Source of the DNA: Selenomonas sputigena ATCC 35185
GTDB lineage: Bacteria > Bacillota > Negativicutes > Selenomonadales > Selenomonadaceae
Assembly (NCBI RefSeq): GCF_000208405.1
Contig: NC_015437.1
Location: 372,001-436,000 of the forward strand
DNA length: 64,000 nt
Direction: 5' to 3'
The notes beneath the pieces were generated by a model. The model had not been told where the DNA came from, made no database searches, and saw only the letters and a program-made list of their open reading frames with translations. The translations under genes and the position numbers were made by a program. Shown here piece after piece: positions 9,609 to 16,652 of this stretch (position 1 is its first letter; every line of letters begins with the position of its first letter).

Positions 9609-10949
9609 ATGAAGGAAATAGAAGCGAAGAAGCAGGAACTTCACGACAAGATCCTCGCGCTTGTGCGCGAGTACGCCGATGAATACCACAAGCCTATGCC
9701 CTGGACGAAGGGGGCACGCATCCCCTACGCGGGGCGCGTCTACGATCATGAGGAGATGGAAGCCCTCGTTGACAGCTCCTTGGAATTCTGGCTGACGGCG
9801 GGGCGCTATGCTGCACAGTTCGAGAAGGGGCTGGCCGCATTCCTCGGCACGCGCCACGCGCTCGCCGTCAATTCGGGTTCTGCGGCGAACTTGCTCGCCT
9901 TCATGGCGCTGACTTCGCCGCTCCTCGGCGAGCGCGCCGTGCGTCCGGGCGATGAGGTCATCACGGTCGCGGCAGGCTTCCCGACGACGGTCGCGCCGAT
10001 CATCCAGTACGGCGCCGTGCCCGTCTTTGTCGACGTGACGATCCCGCAGTACAACATCGACGTCACGCGGCTTGAAGAGGCGCTGTCACCCAAGACGCGC
10101 GCCGTCATGCTCGCGCACACGCTCGGCAACCCGTTCGACCTTCAAGCGGTCAAGGCATTTTGCGAAAAGCACGGGCTGTGGCTCGTCGAGGACAACTGCG
10201 ACGCGCTCGGCTCGCGCTATGAGATTGACGGCAAGCAGCGCTATACGGGCACCGTCGGCGACATCGGCACGTCGAGCTTCTACCCGCCGCACCACATGAC
10301 GATGGGCGAGGGCGGCGCCGTCTATACGAAGGACGCTCTGCTCTTTCGCATCCTGCGCTCTTTGCGCGACTGGGGGCGCGACTGCGTATGCCCGCCGGGC
10401 GAGGACGGCTTCTGCGGCCACCGCTTCGACGGGCAGTACGGCGAACTGCCGAGGGGCTACGACCATAAATACGTCTACTCGCACTTCGGCTACAATCTCA
10501 AGGTCACGGATATGCAGGCGGCGGTCGGCTGCGCACAGCTCAAGAAGCTGCCCTCCTTCGTCGAAAAGCGCCGGCAGAACTTTACTCGCCTCAAGGCGGC
10601 GCTTCAAGGCATTGAAGAAAAGCTCATCTTGCCCGAGCCGTGTCCGCACAGTGAGCCTAGCTGGTTCGGCTTCCTCTTGACCTGCCGCGAGGGCGTCGAA
10701 AGAGAGCCGATCGTTCGCGCCCTCGAAGCACACGGCATACAGACGCGCATGCTCTTCGCGGGCAACCTCGTCAAGCATCCGTGCTTTGACCGCCTGCGCG
10801 AAGCGAAAAGCGGCTACCGCGTCGTCGGCGAGCTTTCGGCGACCGACCGCATCATGCGCGATACTTTCTGGCTCGGCGTCTACCCGGGCATGGCGGCAGA
10901 GCAGATTGACTATATGGCGGAGGTCCTGCACAGCGTCCTCAACGGATAG
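9609..10949 (+). CDS. rfbH: CDP-4-keto-6-deoxyglucose 3-dehydrase (E1), RfbH
   Basis: 446 residues, DegT/DnrJ/EryC1 aminotransferase fold. The decisive feature is HHMTMGEGG after SFYPP: a histidine stands where aminotransferases carry the PLP-binding lysine. This is the hallmark of the PMP- and [2Fe-2S]-dependent E1 dehydrase. Clustered cysteines (DNCDALGS, and RDCVCPPGEDGFCGH) fit the iron-sulfur site. It removes the 3-hydroxyl of CDP-4-keto-6-deoxy-D-glucose on the way to CDP-3,6-dideoxyhexoses, following RfbG encoded at 13851. ATG 9609 was chosen for GGAGGAG at 9594-9600, 8 nt upstream; it begins 4 nt after the previous stop. The partner reductase and the cytidylyltransferase RfbF are not in the window. 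Confidence 0.93.
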   Translation: MKEIEAKKQELHDKILALVREYADEYHKPMPWTKGARIPYAGRVYDHEEMEALVDSSLEFWLTAGRYAAQFEKGLAAFLGTRHALAVNSGSAANLLAFMALTSPLLGERAVRPGDEVITVAAGFPTTVAPIIQYGAVPVFVDVTIPQYNIDVTRLEEALSPKTRAVMLAHTLGNPFDLQAVKAFCEKHGLWLVEDNCDALGSRYEIDGKQRYTGTVGDIGTSSFYPPHHMTMGEGGAVYTKDALLFRILRSLRDWGRDCVCPPGEDGFCGHRFDGQYGELPRGYDHKYVYSHFGYNLKVTDMQAAVGCAQLKKLPSFVEKRRQNFTRLKAALQGIEEKLILPEPCPHSEPSWFGFLLTCREGVEREPIVRALEAHGIQTRMLFAGNLVKHPCFDRLREAKSGYRVVGELSATDRIMRDTFWLGVYPGMAAEQIDYMAEVLHSVLNG

Positions 10950-11018
10950 GGGAAATTGCGGCGCGGCAGGGAAGAGAATCCATCAGCGGCTTTGCACCTT
11001 GCAAGCGCAGGAGGCTTT

Positions 11019-12317
11019 ATGAAAACGATACTTGGGACATTCGAGGTCTTTGGCGAGCGCCTTTCGCCCGATGCGCCATTTCCCGCGCAGGATTTCATGC
11101 GCGTCATGGAGCCTGTCTTTGCGGCGGAAGGGTATCGCACGCCGCGCACCGCAGGCGAGAAGATGCAGATGCTCGTCATCATGGATGCGGGCGTCGGCGA
11201 CTTCCTGTGCTTTTCGGGCGCTCTGCGCGAGATCCGCCGCCTCTATCCTGCGGCGGCGATCACGCTCATGATCTTTCCGCCGGGCTTCAAGCTTGCCGAG
11301 CAATGTCCGTACATCGACTTCCTGCTCGGCAATGAGCAGCTTCCCGTGCTACGACATGTGTCAGAGCTTTTTGCAGCGCACGCCGGGTATGCGGCGGAGC
11401 ATCTTTTGGGGCAGCGCTTCGATCTCGCCTTCGTATTCGGGCACTATGCGAGCGCCTACCTTCTCGCATACATGGCAGGCGCGAAGGAGCGCATCGGTCA
11501 TATAGGCGATTTTTCGGAGGGCGGAATTTCGCGCGAGGACTGCGCCTCGCTTCTGACGCGCCCTTTGGAAAAGCCCGTGCATCCCTTGCACATGGTTGAT
11601 CTTTGCTTCGATGTGCTCGATCAGATGCTTGCCGCACCCGTGGCCGATCGTTCGCTGGAGCTTTGGCTGACGAAGGCGGACATCGCGGGCGTGCGCGAAA
11701 AGCTCGCATATCTCGGAGCACCCTCGGCAGGGCGAAAGCTCTTCGCTATCGGTCTGGGCGGCAGCACGCGGCGCAAGCATTGGCCGTCCGCCGCCTACGC
11801 AGCGTTTTTGCGCCTGCTTTTGGCCGAAGAGAGCGAGGCGTTCTTCCTGCTCCTGGGGGGCAGGGACGATGCGGCGGAAGCGGCGGAAGTCGCCCGTGCG
11901 CTCGGCGAGGAGCATGTGCTTTCCCTCGCGGGCGCGCTCGACTTTCGCGAGACGGCTTCTGCCGTCACGCTCTGCTCGGCGTACATCGGCAACGATACGA
12001 GCCTCCTGCATATAGCGGCGATCGTAGGACTTCCCGTGCTGGAAGTCTGCTGCTACGGGAGCGATCTGCCGCTCGACGAAAAGGCGATTCCTCGAAGCTA
12101 CTACCCCTACCGCACCGCATCTGTTATCGTGCAGCCCGCGAGGGCTTTGGCGGACTGCGCCGAGGAGCCGCGCGATGCTTACGGCTGCAAGCACATAGAG
12201 GAAGCACACTGCATCGCCTCGATCGAGCCGCAGACGGTGTTGGAAGCGTATCATTTGCTGCTGCAGCAGGTGAAAGAGGGAAGACGAGAGCCGGTCTTCG
12301 TCGCGGAAGAAGCGTGA
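11019..12317 (+). CDS. Glycosyltransferase family 9 (heptosyltransferase-like)
   Basis: 432 residues. It resembles ADP-heptose:LPS heptosyltransferases (GT9, GT-B fold). An N-terminal Rossmann half begins at MLVIMDAGVGDFLCFSGAL, which corresponds to the family's GDxxLxxPxL motif. The C-terminal half contains IGLGGSTRRKHWP and the donor-site motif YIGNDTSLLHIAAIVGLPV, matching the conserved G(N/S)DTGxxHxAAxxGxP. It transfers a sugar to an LPS core or a surface acceptor on the cytoplasmic side. About 50 N-terminal residues precede the canonical fold. ATG 11019 follows AGGAGG at 11009-11014. The C-terminus has extra Cys residues (DCAEEPRDAYGCKHIEEAHC), often seen in Negativicutes-type GT9 proteins to my recollection. 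The exact sugar is unknown. Confidence 0.85.
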   Translation: MKTILGTFEVFGERLSPDAPFPAQDFMRVMEPVFAAEGYRTPRTAGEKMQMLVIMDAGVGDFLCFSGALREIRRLYPAAAITLMIFPPGFKLAEQCPYIDFLLGNEQLPVLRHVSELFAAHAGYAAEHLLGQRFDLAFVFGHYASAYLLAYMAGAKERIGHIGDFSEGGISREDCASLLTRPLEKPVHPLHMVDLCFDVLDQMLAAPVADRSLELWLTKADIAGVREKLAYLGAPSAGRKLFAIGLGGSTRRKHWPSAAYAAFLRLLLAEESEAFFLLLGGRDDAAEAAEVARALGEEHVLSLAGALDFRETASAVTLCSAYIGNDTSLLHIAAIVGLPVLEVCCYGSDLPLDEKAIPRSYYPYRTASVIVQPARALADCAEEPRDAYGCKHIEEAHCIASIEPQTVLEAYHLLLQQVKEGRREPVFVAEEA

Positions 12318-12348
12318 CGGAGAAAAGGGACAGGGAGGTGCTGCGGCG

Positions 12349-13155
12349 ATGGATATGCCTTTTGATGAAAGAATCTATGCGGAAATGGTAAGCCTCTTCG
12401 ATGACAAGATGCCCGGGGATGTGCTGCTCGTCCAGATGGATGCCGTGTGGGAAGCGCGTTTCCGACAGGATCATGCAGACTTCACATTTCAATCGACGTC
12501 ATGGGAAGCGCTCTTTCCGGAAGCGTGGTATGGCCGTTTTGCTTTGATCGTGCTCGCACCCGGCATCGAAGAACTGCATGAACCGGAGAGCGTTCTGTGT
12601 GCATTGCAGGACTTTCTCGTAGAGGGAGGATCTGTCATCGTACCGTTCCGCAACGCCCGGCATTGGAGCGTTTTTCGTTCGTGGCTTGCGGGCGAGCTGC
12701 GCTATGGAAGCAATCCCCTGCTGGCAGGAAATGGACGTCTGCTTTCTTTCGTCGAGATTCAGCGGCTCGTGAAGTTGGCGCATTATGAAGAACTCGCCGT
12801 ATGCAGTGTTGTGGAGGAAGGCGATGCCGAAACGCTTCGCTTGCTGCAAGTCTGCGGCGCGGCAAATGAGCGGCGAGACCTCGAAACCTTGTGGTGGATC
12901 ACTCGTTGGTCTGCTTTTTCATGGAAAGTTTTACGCCTCAAGGCGCACTATACCGATGCGGAGCGCCGCCTCTTGGCGCGTCTGCTGCATAGATTGGAGA
13001 ACGGCATCGAAGCGGCGGAAACTGTCGAAGCTCTGCGACGCTTGCTCGCTGAGAGCAGAATCGACGGCGGCTACCTCGAAGAATTTGTCCGGAATACGGC
13101 GGGAGATGCCGACTCCGTGTGCGACATCCTGCGAAAGGAGGAGCTGCTTCGATGA
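12349..13155 (+). CDS. Protein of unknown function in glycosylation operon (possible degenerate methyltransferase-like fold)
   Basis: 268 residues, not recognised. ATG 12349 has GGGAGGTG 8 nt upstream, and the stop overlaps the next start by 4 nt (ATGA), so it is translated as part of the operon. The segment ALQDFLVEGGSVIVPFRNARHW has the look of the post-strand-4/5 region of class I SAM-dependent methyltransferases (L..GG.....P...H). However, the N-terminal part lacks a clear GxGxG SAM-binding loop. The C-terminal third is helical and rich in Leu/Arg/Glu. It may be a binding or scaffold protein for the neighbouring glycosyltransferases; this is inference only. Confidence 0.7.
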   Translation: MDMPFDERIYAEMVSLFDDKMPGDVLLVQMDAVWEARFRQDHADFTFQSTSWEALFPEAWYGRFALIVLAPGIEELHEPESVLCALQDFLVEGGSVIVPFRNARHWSVFRSWLAGELRYGSNPLLAGNGRLLSFVEIQRLVKLAHYEELAVCSVVEEGDAETLRLLQVCGAANERRDLETLWWITRWSAFSWKVLRLKAHYTDAERRLLARLLHRLENGIEAAETVEALRRLLAESRIDGGYLEEFVRNTAGDADSVCDILRKEELLR

Positions 13156-13835
13156 ACGAAGACGCGAAGAAGATCGCCTTCATCTCATGCGTGAACGATG
13201 AGGAGATGTATGCCGAGTGCGTGCGCTACCTCAGGCATCTCGATCTGCCGCAGGGCGTTTCGGCCGAGCTTGTTCCCGTGCACGGCGCACCGTCGATGGC
13301 GGCGGGCTACGAGGCGGCGCGGCGGGCATCGTCGGCACAGTATAAGGTGTATCTCCATCAGGACATCTTGCTGACGGAAAAAAGAATCATCTTCCGGCTA
13401 TGGGAAATTTTTCGTGAGAAACCAGAGGTGGGGCTTATTGGTCTCACAGGCTGTCGCCACATGTCGCCCGATGGCGTATGGTGGAATGCGAAAGAATGCT
13501 ATGGCTCGGTTTGGCAGATCCGCGATCCTGAGGCGATGGATCTGTTGGAGCAGCGTCCTGTACCGGATGCAGGAATCGAAGCAGAGGCGCTCGACGGCAT
13601 CTTCCTGGCGACGCAGACGGATGTGCCGTGGCGCGACGATCTCTTCACGGGTTGGCACTTTTATGATATTTCGGCTTCCATGGAGTATCGGCGGCGCGGC
13701 ATGCGCCTCATGATCCCGCATTTTGAAAAGCCGCCGTGCATCCATGAGACGGGGCGCAAGCGCCTTGACGACTCCTGGGAGACGGCGAGGCAGGTCTTTC
13801 TCGCCGAATACGGAAAAGAATTGCAGCATGGCTGA
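13152..13835 (+). CDS. StrF-like glycosyltransferase (single domain)
   Basis: 227 residues matching the N-terminal domain of the protein at 8063: PSMAAGYEAARRASSAQYKV, YLHQDILL, VGLIGLTG, and DGIFLATQTDVPWRDDLF followed by FYDIS and EYRRRG. This layout corresponds to the Glyco_tranf_2_5 (StrF) family, GT-A-like proteins found in sugar-decoration clusters. The FYDxS..EYRRRG end resembles the acceptor-side motif of family 2 enzymes. ATG 13152 overlaps the previous TGA and is preceded by AAAGGAGGAG about 9 nt upstream, indicating tight coupling. Here the domain stands alone, whereas at 8063 it is fused to GT2. The product is unknown. Confidence 0.82.
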   Translation: MNEDAKKIAFISCVNDEEMYAECVRYLRHLDLPQGVSAELVPVHGAPSMAAGYEAARRASSAQYKVYLHQDILLTEKRIIFRLWEIFREKPEVGLIGLTGCRHMSPDGVWWNAKECYGSVWQIRDPEAMDLLEQRPVPDAGIEAEALDGIFLATQTDVPWRDDLFTGWHFYDISASMEYRRRGMRLMIPHFEKPPCIHETGRKRLDDSWETARQVFLAEYGKELQHG

Positions 13836-13850
13836 GAGGGGGGAGCGCAG

Positions 13851-14939
13851 ATGAAGAAAATGACGCGGCGGAATGACCTTGCGTTTTATCGCGGCAAACG
13901 CGTGCTTTTGACGGGGCATACGGGCTTCAAGGGGATATGGATCTCGAAACTGCTGCTCGGCGCGGGAGCGCATCTTACAGGATTTTCGCTCGCTTCGCCG
14001 ACGGTGGACGGCGCACGGCTCTTTGAGAAGCTGAAGCTGGCGGATTCCATGCGTTCGATCGAGGGCGATGTGCGCGATCTCGCATCTCTTCGCGCGGCCT
14101 TTCGCGAGGCTCGTCCCGAGATCGTCGTGCATCTTGCGGCGCAGCCGCTCGTGCGCGAGAGCTATCGTACGCCCGTCGAGACGTATGCTGTGAACGTCAT
14201 GGGAACGGCACATGTCCTCGAATGTGTGCGGGAAAGCGATACGGTCCGTTCTTTTCTCAATGTGACGACGGACAAGGTCTACGAGAACAAGGAATGGGAA
14301 TGGGGCTACCGCGAGGACGAGCGGCTCATGGGCTTCGACCCGTACTCGAACAGCAAGAGCTGTGCGGAGCTTGTGACGGCGAGCTACCGCCAGAGCTTCT
14401 TCGCGGATGGCGGCGTGCGCATCTCGACGGCGCGCGCGGGCAATGTCATCGGCGGCGGAGATTTCTCGCCCGAGCGCATCGTGCCCGACTGCATACGCGC
14501 GGCGAGCGAAGGACGCGCCGTCGTCCTTAGGAATCCCGCATCGACGCGGCCCTATCAGCATGTCTTGGAGCCTCTCTCTGCGTATTTGCGCATCGCGCAC
14601 GCGCAAGCAAGCGATGCGTCGCTCGCCGGAAGCTACAACGTCGGGCCTGCGGACTCCGACTGCGTGACGACGGGCGATCTGGCCGAGCTCTTCTGCCGCG
14701 CTTGGGGCGAGGGCGCTTCGTGGCGTGCTGAGGAGGAGTGCGCCGCGCCGCACGAGGCGGGCTTCCTGAAGCTCGACTCCTCACGCATCAAGGCGCGTCT
14801 CGGCTGGCAGCCGCGCTGGCACATCGAGGAGGCGATCGCGCATACTGTCGATTGGGCGAAATCATGGCGGGCGGGCGAGGACGTCGGTGACGTCATGGAG
14901 GCGCAGATCGCCGCCTATTTCGAGGAGGCGGAGGCGTGA
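13851..14939 (+). CDS. rfbG: CDP-glucose 4,6-dehydratase, RfbG
   Basis: 362 residues, extended short-chain dehydrogenase/reductase. It has an N-terminal NAD-binding TGHTGFKG, the catalytic Thr in VTTDKVYEN, and YSNSK providing Tyr and Lys (YxxxK). The TDKVYEN, DPYSNSK and RPYQHVLEPL blocks are typical of CDP-glucose rather than dTDP-glucose dehydratases. It makes CDP-4-keto-6-deoxyglucose, the substrate of RfbH at 9609. It starts 15 nt after the upstream gene, with an AGAGGGGGGAG ribosome site. The pair shows that a CDP-3,6-dideoxyhexose or related sugar is made here. RfbF (glucose-1-phosphate cytidylyltransferase) must lie elsewhere. Confidence 0.94.
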   Translation: MKKMTRRNDLAFYRGKRVLLTGHTGFKGIWISKLLLGAGAHLTGFSLASPTVDGARLFEKLKLADSMRSIEGDVRDLASLRAAFREARPEIVVHLAAQPLVRESYRTPVETYAVNVMGTAHVLECVRESDTVRSFLNVTTDKVYENKEWEWGYREDERLMGFDPYSNSKSCAELVTASYRQSFFADGGVRISTARAGNVIGGGDFSPERIVPDCIRAASEGRAVVLRNPASTRPYQHVLEPLSAYLRIAHAQASDASLAGSYNVGPADSDCVTTGDLAELFCRAWGEGASWRAEEECAAPHEAGFLKLDSSRIKARLGWQPRWHIEEAIAHTVDWAKSWRAGEDVGDVMEAQIAAYFEEAEA

Positions 14940-16330
14940 AGCGGCAGGATGAGTGCTTGGAAAAGGACGCAGCACGGGGGGGAGAGAGCGATGAAGGCGG
15001 CGGGAAGGCCGCTGAGTCCATCTTCGCGTCCGCCGCCGCGCCGCGACCGTGCCTGCAGCCTGTTTACATGCGCCGCTTCGTCTGCGATGGCAGGCGATGC
15101 GGCTCGCTCTGCTGCTGTGCGAAGTGGGGCGTCGCGCTCGATGCGGCGACATTGGCGCGCTATGAGGGGCGGCCGGAGCTTCTGCACGAATTGAAAAAAG
15201 GCTTGGAACGCAGCGAGGCAACGGGCGGCTGGATCATGCGCCACGAAGATGGTCGCTGCGTTTTTTTGCGCGAGGATGGGCTTTGCTCGCTGCACCGACG
15301 CTTCGGCATCGGCGCGATCTCCGACGTCTGCGCCGAGTACCCGCGCAAGATGCACGAGGTCGGAGATACGCTTGACCGCGCCCTGTGTCTGAGCTGTCCC
15401 GTGGCGGCAGAGGAAGTCTTGTTCACCGAAGAGCCGCTGGCATTCGAGTGGGTGGAAGTCGCCGCGCCGCGCCCCGCTTATGTTGATCGCATGCCGCTTG
15501 GCACACCGTTGTCGGCGGCGGTCTTCCGCAGCCTGCAGCTTGCAGGAATCGCGCTCTTGGCCGAGCGACGCCTCTCGCTCGACGCGCGTCTCGCGGCGCT
15601 CGGCCTCCTGCTCGCGCGCGCCGAAGCGTATGTCGAGCAGGGGGCGGCGGAAGATCTGACAAGGGACGCCGCCGCCATCGCCGATGCCGCCGCAGGGGAG
15701 GCAAAGGCTCTTCTCGCGGCGAATCCCTTCGATGCAGCGCTGTATCTGGGATTCTTCCAACGGCTCTTTCCTGCTCTGGCACAGGCGACGGAAGACGATT
15801 TGCCCGAAACGGCGGCGTATTTAGCGAGGATTCGCAGAGCCTTCGGCGAAGGGGACGGCGACGCAGCGAGCGGGCGAGGAGCTGTGGAAAAGAAAAGCGT
15901 CTGCGCTGCCCTTGCGGAGCGGCGCAGACGCTATGGAGAGAGAATCCTTTCAAAGCACGGCAATGCCTTGGAAAACTGGCTCGTTAACGAATTTCTGATC
16001 GGACGCTACCCTCTGACGGGCGGCACGAGTTTCCTGGCAAACTATGAAGTGTTCGTCGTGCTTTACAAGATGCTGGAGTTTCTGCTGCTTGCGGACCCTG
16101 CGCTTGATGAAGGGGGAGTATCTGCGCTACAGGTGATGACGGATGCGACCGAAAAGGATGTCGAAAGTGTGGGGCAAGATGAGCGGACAAAGCGGAGTAT
16201 TCTAGCTGCCGCAGGTTGGCTTGCCGTGCGCACGAATCATTTCCCTGGCTATATCGACGCGCTGGCGGAAAAGATCGCCCGCCTGCTGCCCGAAGATCGT
16301 CTGCTCAGCCTGCTCGACGGGAACTTTTGA
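14936..16330 (+). CDS. fliB: Flagellin lysine-N-methylase, FliB family
   Basis: 464 residues. It has the FliB/YkgJ-type cysteine pattern. YMRRFVC then C....CCC occurs around residues 44-60, then CVFLREDGLCSLHRRFG, then CAEYPRK and CLSCPVAAEE. FliB methylates surface-exposed lysines of flagellin in Salmonella. The C-terminal half (LIGRYPLTGG, YEVFVVLYKMLEFLLL) matches the helical part of that family. GTG 14936 overlaps the rfbG stop; the first ~43 residues are low-complexity, and ATG 15067 at the family-typical YM(R/K)RF position is an alternative start. Being last in a sugar-modification operon, it points to flagellin as a possible target of the whole cluster (inference; no flagellin gene is in view). 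Confidence 0.82.
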   Translation: MKRQDECLEKDAARGGESDEGGGKAAESIFASAAAPRPCLQPVYMRRFVCDGRRCGSLCCCAKWGVALDAATLARYEGRPELLHELKKGLERSEATGGWIMRHEDGRCVFLREDGLCSLHRRFGIGAISDVCAEYPRKMHEVGDTLDRALCLSCPVAAEEVLFTEEPLAFEWVEVAAPRPAYVDRMPLGTPLSAAVFRSLQLAGIALLAERRLSLDARLAALGLLLARAEAYVEQGAAEDLTRDAAAIADAAAGEAKALLAANPFDAALYLGFFQRLFPALAQATEDDLPETAAYLARIRRAFGEGDGDAASGRGAVEKKSVCAALAERRRRYGERILSKHGNALENWLVNEFLIGRYPLTGGTSFLANYEVFVVLYKMLEFLLLADPALDEGGVSALQVMTDATEKDVESVGQDERTKRSILAAAGWLAVRTNHFPGYIDALAEKIARLLPEDRLLSLLDGNF

Positions 16331-16385
16331 CGCCGTCTGACGGCTATGTGCATGGACGTCTATGAGGATGGAAGAGGCTGTTGGT

Positions 16386-16420
16386 GCTGTCGCACATAAA
16401 TCATGTGCGGCAGCTTTTTT
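16386..16420 (+). terminator. Rho-independent terminator of the glycan/fliB operon
   Basis: A 12-bp stem (GCTGTCGCACAT pairing with ATGTGCGGCAGC, one G-U) with a 5-nt loop is followed by six T. It lies 55 nt after the fliB stop. Confidence 0.85.
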
Positions 16421-16427
16421 CGTGCAC

Positions 16428-16462
16428 AAAAAAATACCTCCGCTCTAGTAAAAGGGCGGAGG
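16428..16462 (-). terminator. Minus-strand terminator-like hairpin downstream of nrdJ
   Basis: CCTCCGC (16437-16443) pairs with GCGGAGG (16456-16462). On the minus strand the stem is followed by a T run (the A run at 16428-16434). It would end transcripts from nrdJ and sits tail-to-tail with the fliB-operon terminator. Confidence 0.7.
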
Positions 16463-16477
16463 CGGGTGTAAACTACA

Positions 16478-16510
16478 CGCACAAACGTCCACTTTGTGGA
16501 CGTTTGTGCG
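16478..16510. repeat. Perfect 15-bp hairpin between fliB and nrdJ
   Basis: CGCACAAACGTCCAC (16478-16492) pairs perfectly with 16496-16510 across a TTT loop. No T run follows on either strand, so it is not a classical terminator. It may be a transcript-stabilising 3' hairpin for nrdJ or part of the adjacent repeated element. Confidence 0.7.
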
Positions 16511-16520
16511 CCGCTCTTAA

Positions 16521-16573
16521 TGAAAGTTACCCAATCAGTCTGCGCCCTTCGGGCTTGACTTCTTGGACTTTCA
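16521..16573. repeat. Structured dispersed element, copy 1 (3' of nrdJ)
   Basis: The layout is an outer stem TGAAAGT/ACTTTCA, a 3-nt bulge (TAC), an inner CCAA/TTGG stem, then a core containing TCTGCGCCCTTCGGGCTTG with a GCCC-TTC-GGGC mini-hairpin. The same layout recurs twice at 43269-43374 with different but still paired outer stems. It lies 80 nt past the nrdJ stop. The function is unknown. Confidence 0.65.
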
Positions 16574-16652
16574 TAGTAAAACAGACTTATGAAAATCTCC
16601 ATCGAGGCTGCCTGCAGGATGTGAAGGCAATCTGCAAGCAACATCGTTTGAG

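Noticed and set aside
13398-14753. A 451-codon minus-strand frame opposite the StrF-like and rfbG genes
   Set aside because: Antisense to two clear genes of a coherent operon; composition typical of a shadow frame.
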